Assembly: GCA_027451885.1 (NCBI GenBank) | Contig: DAIDHX010000093.1 | Span: 1 to 64,000 of the forward strand | Length of the DNA stretch: 64,000 bases | Reading direction: 5' to 3' | Source: Planctomycetales bacterium | Lineage (GTDB): Bacteria; Planctomycetota; Planctomycetia; Isosphaerales; Isosphaeraceae | Shown: positions 16,862 to 26,527 of the stretch, piece after piece | Layout: every line of letters starts with the position of its first letter | Position numbering within the stretch: the stretch's first letter is position 1 | Position numbers and translations under genes: made by a program | Notes under the pieces: model-generated | Seen by the model: only the letters and a program-made list of their open reading frames with translations | The model's database searches: none | What the model was told of the DNA's origin: nothing

Positions 16862-19843
16862 GTGAGAATACCCGGGCTCGGCTTGGTAATCGTCATCGCC
16901 TGTGCTGGCCAGGCCGCCGCGCGTGAGCCGGATCCAGGCCATGATCTACCAGAGGCAGTCGCAACGATCCTCGAAACGCATTGCGTGCGCTGCCACAACG
17001 ACGACACCGCCAAGGGGAAGCTCTCCCTGACGCGATTGGCGGCCGCGCTTCAGGGTGGGAACGAAGGACCAGCGATCGTTCCCAATCAACCGGACCAGAG
17101 TCTGCTGCTCGAAAAGATCAGTGGCGAGCGGCCCGAGATGCCCCGCGGGAGCAAACCCCTCGGCCGCGCTCAAATTGAAACAATTCGCGGCTGGATCGCG
17201 GCCGGCGCCCCCTGGCCGAAGCAACGCGTGCTTCACGACCGCCGTTTCGCCAGCGAGACATGGTGGGCATTCCAGCCCTTGCGCAAGCCATCGGTTCCCA
17301 CGGTTCAGGGCCGTGACTGGCTGCGGAATCCGATCGATGCGTTTATTCTCGCCCGGCTCGAATCGCAGCGCCTTCAACCCTCCGCCGAGGCCGATCGCCG
17401 AATTCTCATCCGCCGCGCCTGCTTCGATCTCCTGGGGTTGCCGCCGACACCCGAGGAGGTCGACTCATTCGTGAACGATCCCGCGCCCGACGCTTACGAG
17501 CGACTCCTCGATCGTCTGCTCTCGAGCCCCCATTATGGTGAGCGCTGGGGAAGGCACTGGCTCGATATCGCGCATTACGGCGATACCCACGGCTACGACA
17601 AGGATAAACGCAGGGATCACGCCTGGCCTTATCGCGATTACGTTGTGAGCGGCTGGAACGCCGACCTCCCCTATGACCAGTTTATCCGCGAACAGCTTGC
17701 GGGAGATGTGCTCTGGCCAGGAAGTCGGCGTGGGACTGTGGCCACCGGGTTCATCGTGGCCGGGCCGTGGGATTTTGTGGGCCAGGTTGAACTCCGCGAA
17801 GGAACCATCGACAAGCTCAAAACGCGCGTGCTCGATCGTGACGATATGGTCACGACCGCGATGGGCACATTCGTGAGCCTGACCGTGCACTGCGCCCGTT
17901 GCCACGATCATAAGTTTGATCCGATCCCCCAGCGTGATTACTACCAGCTCCAGGCCGTGTTCTCTGGGATTGAGCGTGGCGATCGGCGCGTTCCCTCGGC
18001 CGCGATCGAAGCCAGGCGTGGGGATCTTGAGGCAAGACGCAGCCAGGCGCGCGCACGTTTGGCCCGGATTGACGAAGCCATTGCAACCTTGACCTCGAGC
18101 ACGCCCCTGCTCGCCCAGATTGATCGCGAGCTCAAGGAGCTCCGCGGCCATCACGCAGCGGATGGAGGTGGACCGATCACAAGTCCATCGAATGGCTACC
18201 ACTCGGCGATCTACCCCGATGCCAATCACACGCTGTGGATTCAGCTTGATCTGGGCTCGAGCCGCGCGATCGACGAGATCGTGCTGGTACCTGCCCGCCC
18301 CACCGATTTTCCCGACACGCCCGGCTTTGGATTCCCGCCCGCCTACCGGGTGGAGCTTTCGGCTGACCCGGTGTTCGAGCACGCGGCTGTGGTGAGCTCG
18401 GCGACGGACGCCGAACCCGGACCAGGGAGCGACGAGCCGCGCGTCATTCGCGCTGGGGGACGGCACGCGCGTTACGTGCGCATCACCGCCACGAGACTCT
18501 GGAAGCGGCTCGAAGACTATGTGTTTGCGCTCGCGGAAATCGAGATTCTTTCCGGCGGCGTCAATCTGGCGCGCGGGGCGAAGGTCTCGGCGCGCGATTC
18601 GATTGACGCGGGCCGCTGGCGCCGTGATTACGCAGTCGATGGTTTCGACAGCCGGCACAGGTTGGCTGACCCGGCCGATGCCGCCGAGCGAGCCCGCTTT
18701 GAGCGCATCATGCGAGGCGACGAGCTCGCCGCGGAGCGGCAGCGCAAGATCCTTGAGATGATCGGTCCCGCACGGATCAAGGAACGCGTCTCGGCTCAAG
18801 CGGAACTCGAGCACGCCGAGGCCGCACTTGCCGCCCTGCCCCGCGGCGAGCCAGTTTACGCGGCCGTTCCCGTTTCACCGCGAACGATTCACCTCCTGCG
18901 CCGCGGTGACGTGGAACAACCTGGACCAATGGTCGCGCCGGGATCGCTCTCGTGTCTGAAGCCGCTCAATTCAGATTTCTCCGCGACCCGGGGAGACGAA
19001 GGCCGCGCCCGGGCCGCACTCGCCGAATGGATCGCCAACCGCGAGAACGTACTCACCTGGCGCTCGATCGCCAATCGCGTTTGGCATTACCACTTCGGCC
19101 GCGGGATTGTCGATACGCCAAGTGATTTCGGACGTAACGGCGGCGCTCCCACGCATCCTGAACTTCTTGATTATCTCGCCTGCCAGGTACGCGATGATCC
19201 CTCGCTCAAGCGTTTACACCGGCTGATCATGTCGAGCGCTGTGTATCGACAGACCTCGGCCGGCGACCCCGCGCGTGCTGCGATCGACGCTGACAACCGA
19301 TTCCTCTGGAGACAAAATCGTCGCCGGCTGGATGCCGAGTCCGTCCGCGATGGCGTACTCTTCTCCGCCCAGGCGCTTGACACGCGCATGGGCGGACCAG
19401 GATTCGAGCTCTTTGCCTTCAAGGACGACCATTCCCCCGTCTACGATCACACCGATCCCACAAAGATCGACTATCCCCAGGCACGGCGGCGAAGCATTTA
19501 TCGGTTCGTGGTGCGAAGCGTGGCGAACCCGTTCATGGAAGCGCTTGATTGCCCTGATCCCAGCATCAACACGCCCGTCCGCAGCCAGACGTTGACCGCG
19601 CTTCAGGCACTCGCGTTGTGGAACGACCTCTTTATGGTGCGGTTGTCGCAAGAATTCGCCCGTTCGCTCGAACAACAACCAGGCACCGTTGAGGCTCGCG
19701 TGACGCAGGCGTATCGCCGGGCGCTCGGCCGCTCACCAACAGAAATTGAACGCAAGGCGCTCGCAACTTATGCATCCCAGCGCGGGCTCGCAAACGTTTG
19801 CCGATTGATCTGGAACATGAGCGAATTCAACTTCATCGATTAG
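16862..19843 (+). CDS. PSD1/DUF1549-DUF1553 planctomycete cytochrome c protein with F5/8-type C insert
   Basis: The 993-residue secreted protein starts at GTG 16862, which opens a signal peptide (VRIPGLGLVIVIACAGQAAA). It has the PSCyt1 heme site CVRCH near residue 40, the DUF1549 (PSCyt2) block with PIDAFILARLESQRL, LLGLPPTPEEVDSF and ERWGRHWLDIAHYGD, and a second heme-type site CARCHDHKFDPI. A discoidin-like F5/8 type C segment is inserted (HTLWIQLDLGSSRAIDEIVL to RHARYVRITATRLW). A C-terminal DUF1553 (PSD1) block contains RVWHYHFGRGIVDTPSDFG and LTALQALALWNDLF. The function of these proteins is unproven; periplasmic redox or glycan degradation has been suggested for the family. It leads a three-gene operon. 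Confidence 0.93.
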   Translation: MRIPGLGLVIVIACAGQAAAREPDPGHDLPEAVATILETHCVRCHNDDTAKGKLSLTRLAAALQGGNEGPAIVPNQPDQSLLLEKISGERPEMPRGSKPLGRAQIETIRGWIAAGAPWPKQRVLHDRRFASETWWAFQPLRKPSVPTVQGRDWLRNPIDAFILARLESQRLQPSAEADRRILIRRACFDLLGLPPTPEEVDSFVNDPAPDAYERLLDRLLSSPHYGERWGRHWLDIAHYGDTHGYDKDKRRDHAWPYRDYVVSGWNADLPYDQFIREQLAGDVLWPGSRRGTVATGFIVAGPWDFVGQVELREGTIDKLKTRVLDRDDMVTTAMGTFVSLTVHCARCHDHKFDPIPQRDYYQLQAVFSGIERGDRRVPSAAIEARRGDLEARRSQARARLARIDEAIATLTSSTPLLAQIDRELKELRGHHAADGGGPITSPSNGYHSAIYPDANHTLWIQLDLGSSRAIDEIVLVPARPTDFPDTPGFGFPPAYRVELSADPVFEHAAVVSSATDAEPGPGSDEPRVIRAGGRHARYVRITATRLWKRLEDYVFALAEIEILSGGVNLARGAKVSARDSIDAGRWRRDYAVDGFDSRHRLADPADAAERARFERIMRGDELAAERQRKILEMIGPARIKERVSAQAELEHAEAALAALPRGEPVYAAVPVSPRTIHLLRRGDVEQPGPMVAPGSLSCLKPLNSDFSATRGDEGRARAALAEWIANRENVLTWRSIANRVWHYHFGRGIVDTPSDFGRNGGAPTHPELLDYLACQVRDDPSLKRLHRLIMSSAVYRQTSAGDPARAAIDADNRFLWRQNRRRLDAESVRDGVLFSAQALDTRMGGPGFELFAFKDDHSPVYDHTDPTKIDYPQARRRSIYRFVVRSVANPFMEALDCPDPSINTPVRSQTLTALQALALWNDLFMVRLSQEFARSLEQQPGTVEARVTQAYRRALGRSPTEIERKALATYASQRGLANVCRLIWNMSEFNFID

Positions 19844-19894
19844 CCTGACCAGATGAGGCATTGCTGCCCATCCCGTACTGCCGGAGTTCCCCCG

Positions 19895-21295
19895 ATGCTG
19901 AGCCTCGCCGCTGCCATTCTTGGGCTCTTCCAGGGGGCAAGCGATCCTGCAGTATCCGAGGCGGAGATCCTCGCGAAAGTCGAAGAGTACATGGCGGTGC
20001 GCACCAGCCGCGACCATTTCAGCGGCACAATTCTCATCGCACGCGCGGGCAGGCCAATCGTGCGCAAAGCGTTCGGCAAGGCGAATCTTGAGCTCGACGT
20101 GCCCAGCAGCATCGAGACCAAGTACCGCCTCGGATCGGTCACCAAGCAATTCACGGCCGCCTGTATTCTGATCCTGCAAGAACGGGGCAAGCTCAAGCTT
20201 TCCGATCCAATCCACAAGTATCTATCCAGCGCGCCCAAAACGTGGGATGCGATCACCATCGAGCATCTGCTTACCCATACTTCCGGCATTCACAATTACA
20301 CCGATGCACCCGACTTTCCCAGGCGGATGACGATCCCACAGACGCTCGATGAGCTCGTGAAGAGCTTCATGGTCCCGCCGCTCGACTTCAAACCAGGCGC
20401 GAAGTTCCGCTACTCAAATTCGGGCTACATTGTGCTTGGAAAGATCATCGAGAAGGCGTCGGGCCAGTCCTACGAGGCGTTCCTCAAGAGTGCGATCCTG
20501 GACCCGCTCGGCATGCGCGATACCGGCTACGACCATTCCGGAACGATCTTGAAGGGTCGCGCATCCGGCTATTCCCGGCTGCTGGGCCTGGTCACGACCA
20601 ATGCGGCTTACATCGATATGTCGTTGCCGCACGCGGCCGGCTCGCTCTATTCCACGGTCGACGACCTCCTCAAATGGGACCAGGGGCTCTCGCCAGGCGT
20701 GTTACTTTCAAAAGCCTCGCTCGATGCGATGTTCAAGGCAGGCCAGAGCGATTATGGCTTCGGCTGGTCGATCAAGAGGAAGCTCGGCACAACGTGCAAC
20801 GAGCACGGCGGTCGAATCCCTGGATTCGTTGCAATGATAATGCGATTCCCGGCCGAGCGGCTGCTGATCGTTGTTCTCAGCAATCAGGATTCGACACCCA
20901 TCGGGCGAGTGGGGGACGACCTCGCGGCGATCACGCTCGGCAAGCCGTACCTGGTTCCTCGAGCACCCAAACCAATCCCCGTGGCGCAAGAGATACTCGA
21001 TCGCTATGCGGGGGAATACGAAACGGAGATTGTGGGCGCGGGCAAGGAGCGTTACACGGTCGAAGTGAGCTCGGGAAAGCTCCAGGTTGTAATGAAGCTG
21101 AAGGACGCAACTTCGCGTTCGAGCACGATCGCGGAAGCCCCCGAGCGTTTCTACATTCCCGGGCCACGGGACGAATCGATCGAGTTTACGCTCGAGCCCG
21201 ACGGGCGAGTGGCGGGCTTTCGCTGGTTGCGTCGAAACCAGGTGATCGAGGCCAGGCGAGTCGCGCCCTCGAAGCCAGCACAGAAGGCGGCCTGA
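19895..21295 (+). CDS. Serine hydrolase, class C beta-lactamase/DD-peptidase family
   Basis: The 466-residue protein carries the three active-site motifs of the beta-lactamase class C/penicillin-binding fold: SxxK as GSVTKQF, YxN as YSNSGY, and HGG in EHGGRIPG replacing KTG. A C-terminal domain (DRYAGEYETEIVGAGKERYTVEV) resembles the DUF3471 lipocalin-like tail. A signal sequence (MLSLAAAILGLFQGAS) points to export. ATG at 19895 has GGAG about 10 bases upstream. It lies 51 bases after PSD1 and 59 bases before the DUF1501 gene. Peptidase, esterase or beta-lactamase activity cannot be separated by sequence. Confidence 0.9.
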   Translation: MLSLAAAILGLFQGASDPAVSEAEILAKVEEYMAVRTSRDHFSGTILIARAGRPIVRKAFGKANLELDVPSSIETKYRLGSVTKQFTAACILILQERGKLKLSDPIHKYLSSAPKTWDAITIEHLLTHTSGIHNYTDAPDFPRRMTIPQTLDELVKSFMVPPLDFKPGAKFRYSNSGYIVLGKIIEKASGQSYEAFLKSAILDPLGMRDTGYDHSGTILKGRASGYSRLLGLVTTNAAYIDMSLPHAAGSLYSTVDDLLKWDQGLSPGVLLSKASLDAMFKAGQSDYGFGWSIKRKLGTTCNEHGGRIPGFVAMIMRFPAERLLIVVLSNQDSTPIGRVGDDLAAITLGKPYLVPRAPKPIPVAQEILDRYAGEYETEIVGAGKERYTVEVSSGKLQVVMKLKDATSRSSTIAEAPERFYIPGPRDESIEFTLEPDGRVAGFRWLRRNQVIEARRVAPSKPAQKAA

Positions 21296-21354
21296 TCGGT
21301 GATGCGATCAAGCCGCACAGAATCGATCGCGTGTTACGCATGAGGAGCCCTGTG

Positions 21355-22815
21355 ATGCAGAAGCCTAACCCGAAACAGTCAGAGCCCGTTCTCGGCCGCC
21401 GCAGGTTTTTGGCGGCGACGGGGGGCGGTTTTGGGGCTCTTGCGCTCGCGCACATGCTGGGCTCGGAATCGTTCGCGGAGGATCGCGCCCGTGGCCCGCG
21501 GCCGAACTGGCCCCGGGGCGGCATGCATCATCCGGCAAAGGCCACGCGTGTTGTGCAGCTCTTCATGTCAGGCGCAGCGAGCCAGTGCGATACATTCGAC
21601 TACAAGCCGCTGCTCGTGGCCAGGAACGGCGAGAAGTTCGACCCCGGCGGCAAAGTTGAGCTCTTCCAGAGCCAGCCAGGGGACGTCATGGCCAGTCCGT
21701 GGAGATTCCGCCAGCACGGCGGCTGCGGACGTTACGTGAGTGACCTGCTACCCCATCTCGCGCAGCGCGTGGACGATATCGCATTCCTGCCGGCGATGGT
21801 TTCCAAATCGAACGTCCACGGTCCCGCCACGTTCATGCAGAACACGGGTTTCGTGTTGCCGGGATTTCCCAGCATGGGGGCCTGGGTTTCCTACGGCCTG
21901 GGAGGCATGAGCGAGTCGCTCCCCACATTCGTGGTGCTGCCTGATGCGCGCGGGTTCCCGCCTAACGGTCCCGCGAACTGGGGCGCGGGATTTCTACCCG
22001 CCGCGCACCAGGGAACGATGGTTCGACCTTCCGCTCGCAATCCCATCCACGACCTGTTCCCCGTCCCCGAGGCAGGCCTCGATCCTGCTGCACAGTCCGA
22101 GGGGCTTCTGCTCCTCAATCAGCTCAATCACGATTATGCCTCGACTCGGCCGGATGATTCACGCCTCTCCGCGCGAGTGGCAAGCTACGAGCTCGCCGCG
22201 CGGTTGCAATTAAGTGCTCCCGAAGTGCTCGACATCGCGAGCGAGTCGCACGCCGTCCGTGCGCTCTATGGCCTCGACGAACCGATCACTGCCGACTTCG
22301 GCCGAAATTGCCTGATCGCCCGACGGTTGCTGGAACGTGGCGTGCGATTCGTGCAAGTCTGGAGCGGCGCGGACAATGGCTTTCCGCGCAGAAACTGGGA
22401 CTCGCACGAGGATCTCGCGCGCGATCACCTGGACATGGGGACGAGCATGGACAGGCCCACTGCGGCATTGCTCATTGATCTTAAGGCACGCGGACTCCTT
22501 GATGAGACGATCGTCATCTGGACTACCGAGTTCGGCCGTATGCCCTGCAGTCAGGGCTCAAAGGGGCGAGACCACAATCCGTTTGCGTTTACTTCGTGGC
22601 TTGCCGGCGGAGGGATCAAGGGAGGCGTGATGCATGGCAAGAGCGACGAGTGGTCGTTCAGGACTGCGGAAAACGAGACCACATGCTATGACCTGCACGC
22701 GACCGTGCTGCATCTGCTGGGTGTCGATCACACCAGGCTGACCTACAAGCACAACGGCATCGATCGCCGCCTGACCGACGTCCACGGCCGCGTTATCAGC
22801 GAGATTCTTGCCTGA
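21355..22815 (+). CDS. DUF1501 protein with Tat signal
   Basis: The 486-residue product starts at ATG 21355 behind a GAGGAG site. The Tat motif RRRFLAATGGG sits near residue 15, so the folded protein is exported. DUF1501 family landmarks include VVQLFMSGAASQCDTFDYKP, SKSNVHGPA, YGLGGMSESLPTFVVLP, FVQVWSGADNGFPRRNWDSH, DETIVIWTTEFGRMP and GRDHNPFAFTSWLAGGGIKGG. The last pieces resemble the alkaline-phosphatase/sulfatase metal-site layout, consistent with the proposed sulfatase-like fold. DUF1501 and PSD1 genes are regularly paired in planctomycetes; here a serine hydrolase is placed between them. The 3' end overlaps the convergent gene by 20 bases. Confidence 0.93.
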   Translation: MQKPNPKQSEPVLGRRRFLAATGGGFGALALAHMLGSESFAEDRARGPRPNWPRGGMHHPAKATRVVQLFMSGAASQCDTFDYKPLLVARNGEKFDPGGKVELFQSQPGDVMASPWRFRQHGGCGRYVSDLLPHLAQRVDDIAFLPAMVSKSNVHGPATFMQNTGFVLPGFPSMGAWVSYGLGGMSESLPTFVVLPDARGFPPNGPANWGAGFLPAAHQGTMVRPSARNPIHDLFPVPEAGLDPAAQSEGLLLLNQLNHDYASTRPDDSRLSARVASYELAARLQLSAPEVLDIASESHAVRALYGLDEPITADFGRNCLIARRLLERGVRFVQVWSGADNGFPRRNWDSHEDLARDHLDMGTSMDRPTAALLIDLKARGLLDETIVIWTTEFGRMPCSQGSKGRDHNPFAFTSWLAGGGIKGGVMHGKSDEWSFRTAENETTCYDLHATVLHLLGVDHTRLTYKHNGIDRRLTDVHGRVISEILA

Positions 22816-25144
22816 GCAAATCCAGAACTCGCTCGAGAGCAACACGAACTGCCCTGCGATTCGATTCGGCCTCGGGGCCGATCGCTTCCTGGACCTGTTG
22901 CAAACGGCCTGCCCAGAGTGCGCGTCCATGGGGGACGTGATCCATCAGCACGGCAACGCGTTCGGTGATCTCGCTCGGAAAGTGCGAGTCCGCGGGCCAG
23001 CGCTCGCGCAGCACCTGCTCCCAGCGGGAAAGAATCGCGTCAGAGGGTCCTTTTTTTGCCGTTTCACGCGCGATCGAGAAGGCGTGGCATGCTTCAAGGG
23101 CAGACCAAACTTCCGCGGATCGCTCCACGAATGGGATCTCAAGCAAGAGCGAGCGCAGCTCGTCATAAAGCCCAAGCCGTCGGCCTGTGTCGATGGCAAG
23201 GGCATCCCATGCCGAGCGTCTGGTTGGCTCAAGTGACTGGCGGGGGATATCTCGCAATTGGTCAAACCAGTGCCCTGACTCGATCTCTGGTGAACCTGGT
23301 TCGTACGAGATGGCATTGTGAATCGCCCGCCGCAGGGCACGATCCAGCCGTGCTTCCGCGGTGGACGACGGATCAGGACGTTCGTTCCCGAATTCGGCAT
23401 CTGGGGACGACCCGATCACGTGTTGTCGCCTGGCAAGTTCGAGCAGGACTCCGGGCGGCCTTTGCGTGGGCTGAATCCTTGAGGAACGCGCCACGGTGGA
23501 GGCTGTTGCAGCGGTCGAATCGATGCGATAGAGCGGGTCGCCCAGATACACAAGCTTCCAGGGCCCGCCGAAAAGCTCTTGCTCGCCTTGACGAAGCGCG
23601 GCGATCAGCGGAACGCCTGCCTCGATCAGTGCGCTCACCAGCCGAGGCCGGCGGAAAGCAACGAGAAAGGGTTCGTCGATCGATCCAAAGTAAACAAATG
23701 CGCCCTGCGCGAGCCAGCGGCCGGCGATGGTGGCCTGGTCGCCAGGGTTCGAGGCTGAAAAGCTGTGGATCATGGCCGCGATGCAGGGCTTGCCCCAGCC
23801 TACATCCACGGAAAAGCCTGGGCCTCCGGGAATCAGGAAATTCTCTGGGCCGCCCACCGAATTGACCATGATGAGCCCCGCCGAGTTCAGCCCATCGAAA
23901 TGCGACTGCCAGGCGGAGAGATTCGCTGCCTGGGCCTCTTGAACCAGCACTGTGGCAGCGGAACCGAGGCTGTGCCGGATTCGATCGCCGGCCTCGTCCA
24001 TGCGATAATCTTTCCAGGGGCTTTCCCGCGACTCATAGGTATTCCAGAGAGTCGCGGAGTGTGGTTGCAGAAAGAGCGCAGCCATTGCGCGTGCCACGCT
24101 TGCGGCGGGATCCCCGAGCAGTCGTCCCGTGTAGGCCCACCGTCGCGGGGCTTCACGCCCGGTCGCCCGGGGTGGGCGTGTTTCGATCCGCCGTCCGATC
24201 AGATCATCCACAGCCAGAAAGCCAGACCTCGGTTGCCTCGGATCGACCTGGTAACGAAACGGCCAGTCGCAGGCAAGGGTGAGAAAATCACACTCGTCGC
24301 CAATCCGAGCATGCCGTGGGATCACCGCGGCCACGGTTCGCTCGACGGCAACCGCGAGCTGACTGGCTTCGTTGGGTGTCAAGTTCGTTCGATCATTCCA
24401 GGAGCCGGGGAGGGCTGGCATCCGAATCAGGGCCTGCCTGCGCCCGGCCGCAAGTGCAAGGGCACCCGCGAACATCCGCGCCTGAGGATCAGCCAGAACC
24501 GCACCCGGCGCTCGCGGTTGATCGTGCCCTGGTTTCACCGCCTGAATTCGGCGTTTCTCAGATGCAAGCCCCCTCGCTGTCGCCTCATCGGACCAGCGTT
24601 CCTTGAAGACCTCCGAACCCCAGGAGGCGACGACGGCGCGAACCGCGCGATCCCAGAGATCTTCCCGATCAGCAGCAGGGGCTTGCACACGCTCGTACCG
24701 AATGACACGAGCGGGCCGATACTCACGCAGAAACGGTAAAACCCAGGCGGGGTCATCGAAAAGAATCGGAAAGTAGGTCTGCTGATCCCACGTCGTGAGC
24801 GCCTCGAGAAATGCCTCCAGGTCATGCACAAGGTAGACCTGGTCGACCGGTTTTCGCTCAGAATGTCGCCCGCGATCCCAGACGGTCTGCGCCCTCTTGA
24901 GCCAGGCCAGGCGAGCGTCCTCCAGACCCCCAGGGTCTGTTCCCAGCCGCAGGATCGCGAACGGATCCCTCGGGTCAGTCGCCGACATGGCCCGCTCCAT
25001 GGATGCCACTCGCACAGGCGCTGAGGCCACGGGCGTCGATCTGTGCAGCCACTCACTCCACGCCCACGCCGTGAGCACAACCGCTCCGGCCACAAAAAGG
25101 GAGACTCCGACGCGAAAGATGATCCGCCTCAGCTTTCTTGCCAT
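22796..25144 (-). CDS. Membrane-anchored protein with possible degenerate caspase-fold (gingipain-like) domain
   Basis: The 782-residue protein starts with basic residues and one membrane helix (FRVGVSLFVAGAVVLTAWAW). Residues 60-230 include YLVHDLEAFLEAL and FPILFDDPAWVLPFLREY. From about residue 410 to 540 the sequence (GLIMVNSVGGPENF, then ATIAGRWLAQGAFVYFGSIDEPFL, then LVYLGDPLYRID) resembles the clan CD fold of gingipain-like and TIGR03790-type proteins. That group typically has an invariant-class stretch, GxxVxxxGSxxEP, and a GDPLYRP end. The strand where the catalytic Cys is expected reads IAAMIHSFSAS, with no Cys at its end, so it may be non-catalytic. The fold assignment is inference. 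The ATG at 25144 is preferred; 25171 and 25177 (GTG) are alternatives. Confidence 0.72.
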   Translation of the reverse strand: MARKLRRIIFRVGVSLFVAGAVVLTAWAWSEWLHRSTPVASAPVRVASMERAMSATDPRDPFAILRLGTDPGGLEDARLAWLKRAQTVWDRGRHSERKPVDQVYLVHDLEAFLEALTTWDQQTYFPILFDDPAWVLPFLREYRPARVIRYERVQAPAADREDLWDRAVRAVVASWGSEVFKERWSDEATARGLASEKRRIQAVKPGHDQPRAPGAVLADPQARMFAGALALAAGRRQALIRMPALPGSWNDRTNLTPNEASQLAVAVERTVAAVIPRHARIGDECDFLTLACDWPFRYQVDPRQPRSGFLAVDDLIGRRIETRPPRATGREAPRRWAYTGRLLGDPAASVARAMAALFLQPHSATLWNTYESRESPWKDYRMDEAGDRIRHSLGSAATVLVQEAQAANLSAWQSHFDGLNSAGLIMVNSVGGPENFLIPGGPGFSVDVGWGKPCIAAMIHSFSASNPGDQATIAGRWLAQGAFVYFGSIDEPFLVAFRRPRLVSALIEAGVPLIAALRQGEQELFGGPWKLVYLGDPLYRIDSTAATASTVARSSRIQPTQRPPGVLLELARRQHVIGSSPDAEFGNERPDPSSTAEARLDRALRRAIHNAISYEPGSPEIESGHWFDQLRDIPRQSLEPTRRSAWDALAIDTGRRLGLYDELRSLLLEIPFVERSAEVWSALEACHAFSIARETAKKGPSDAILSRWEQVLRERWPADSHFPSEITERVAVLMDHVPHGRALWAGRLQQVQEAIGPEAESNRRAVRVALERVLDLLRQESR

Positions 25145-25421
25145 CCCGATCCCCGTCCGGCCTGGCTTCATGCCCACAAGGGTTTCTCAACGAACAGTTT
25201 ATGATTCAATCAAGGTGCAAGCATCGATCCTTCGCTCGGAACGACAGGTGGAGCACTCGACTGGTAAAGGGTATAATCGGAGAGGTTGAGGCTGCCACGA
25301 CTTGCCCTGAATCGGCCTGGCCGGCATGAGGGGAAGTTTGCGGAACGCGACGGGTTGCAACAGGCAGTTCGCCGTCGCGCCAACCTTTGAGCATCCCCCC
25401 GGCCCCGAGGACACAAGCGTA

Positions 25422-25817
25422 ATGAAAAAGGGCGGTATCCTGAATCCCGCGATTTGCTCGTTGCTCGCGGAGCTAGGCCAGGCCGACGAGCTCATGATCG
25501 TCGACGCGGCTTATCCCTTGCCCACCGACGGCCATGTCATCGACCTGACTTTAACTCCGGGAATCCCCCGCCTGCTCGACGTTGTGCGCGCAGTGAACGA
25601 GGAACTCGTGATCGAGGCAATCGCCGTTCCGGAAGAAATCAAGGACCACAGTCCTCGGATCTACCAGGAACTGCTCAAGATCGTGGGGGGCGTCGATGTC
25701 GACGAGGTGCCCTATCACGAATTCAAGGAGCAAGCGCTCGACGTCAAGGGCATCATCCGGTCTGCGGAATTCAGCCCCTACGCGAGCGTGCGAATTGTGG
25801 CGGGAAGCGCATTCTAG
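25422..25817 (+). CDS. rbsD: RbsD/FucU family sugar mutarotase (D-ribose pyranase-like), catalytic His replaced
   Basis: The 131-residue product aligns over its whole length with RbsD, which interconverts pyranose and furanose ribose. It begins MKKGGILNP as the family does, keeps D28 (IVDAAYPLP), the EEIKDHSP region and the C-terminal SAEFSPYASVRIVAG. The residue matching catalytic His20 is Gln (ELGQADEL). ATG at 25422 lies at the family start position; the longer upstream frame has no homology. No ribose transporter or ribokinase gene is beside it, so ribose use is not supported by context. It may be inactive or act on another ligand. Confidence 0.85.
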   Translation: MKKGGILNPAICSLLAELGQADELMIVDAAYPLPTDGHVIDLTLTPGIPRLLDVVRAVNEELVIEAIAVPEEIKDHSPRIYQELLKIVGGVDVDEVPYHEFKEQALDVKGIIRSAEFSPYASVRIVAGSAF

Positions 25818-25903
25818 CGAGGTCGAAACGGCCGGCGCAGCGTTCGGGGTGAGGAATGCGCTCGTCTCGGCCTGATGGCGCTTCATCAGGTGAAAAGAAG
25901 AGA

Positions 25904-26444
25904 CTCGTGGCGAGCGATATAAGCCGGATTCTGTCGAGATCCTGGCCTGGCGCAAGCGCCCGGCCGCGGGTCTCGGATGATCATTTATCTGGGACGCGGG
26001 TTCCCCCGCGCCTCGAGCGACCTACCCGGAAGTCTTGACGGATCAGGCGGATCCGTGCGTCTCGCGCTCCATTGGCTCGCGGCGAATCGCGAGATTCGCT
26101 CTGTGCCCAAAACGCGGGACGCTGCTCCCCTATTTGGTCTTGCTCCCGATGGGGTTTGCCAAGCCAGACCGGTCGCCCAGCCTGCTGGTGAGCTCTTACC
26201 TCACCGTTTCACCCTTACCTCGCCCAGGGCAAGGCCCCGGCCGCGGCGGTTTACTTTCTGTGGCACTTTCCCTATTCAGGCCTTGTGAGCCCAAACGGTG
26301 GGTGTTACCCACCATCGCGCCTTGTGGAGTCCGGACTTTCCTCCGCGGCATGTCCCGGGATGCCGAGAACGAAGCGACCTCGAGAACCCTGGTCGCTCGA
26401 TCACGACACCCCAGCGCAACGGCGATCATCCCGCTCGCCACGAG
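25904..26444 (-). ncRNA. rnpB: RNase P RNA (bacterial class A)
   Basis: Read on the minus strand, the sequence has the universally conserved RNase P RNA elements in order: GAGGAAAGTCCGGACTCC (P4 5' side) at about 26341-26324, AGGGTGAAACGGTG, GTAAGAGCTCACC, GCAAACCCC, AAATAGGG, AGATAAATGATC and finally ACAGAATCCGGCTTAT. The ends form a perfect 13-bp P1 helix: 26432-26444 pairs with 25904-25916. The length of about 541 nt is larger than most class A RNAs. About 100 nt lie between P1 and the P4 strand, which indicates an enlarged P2/P3 region. It is the ribozyme that matures tRNA 5' ends. Confidence 0.96.
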
Positions 26445-26527
26445 CTTCCAGGATTATCATACGGCGACCAACCGCTTTGGACAATCGAAGAAACGCAGCG
26501 GAGCGTGCGACCAAGGGTACCAATTCC

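Noticed and set aside
17465-18814. 449-codon minus-strand open frame in the PSD1 gene
   Set aside because: It is antisense to the DUF1549 and F5/8 domains and has no domain of its own.
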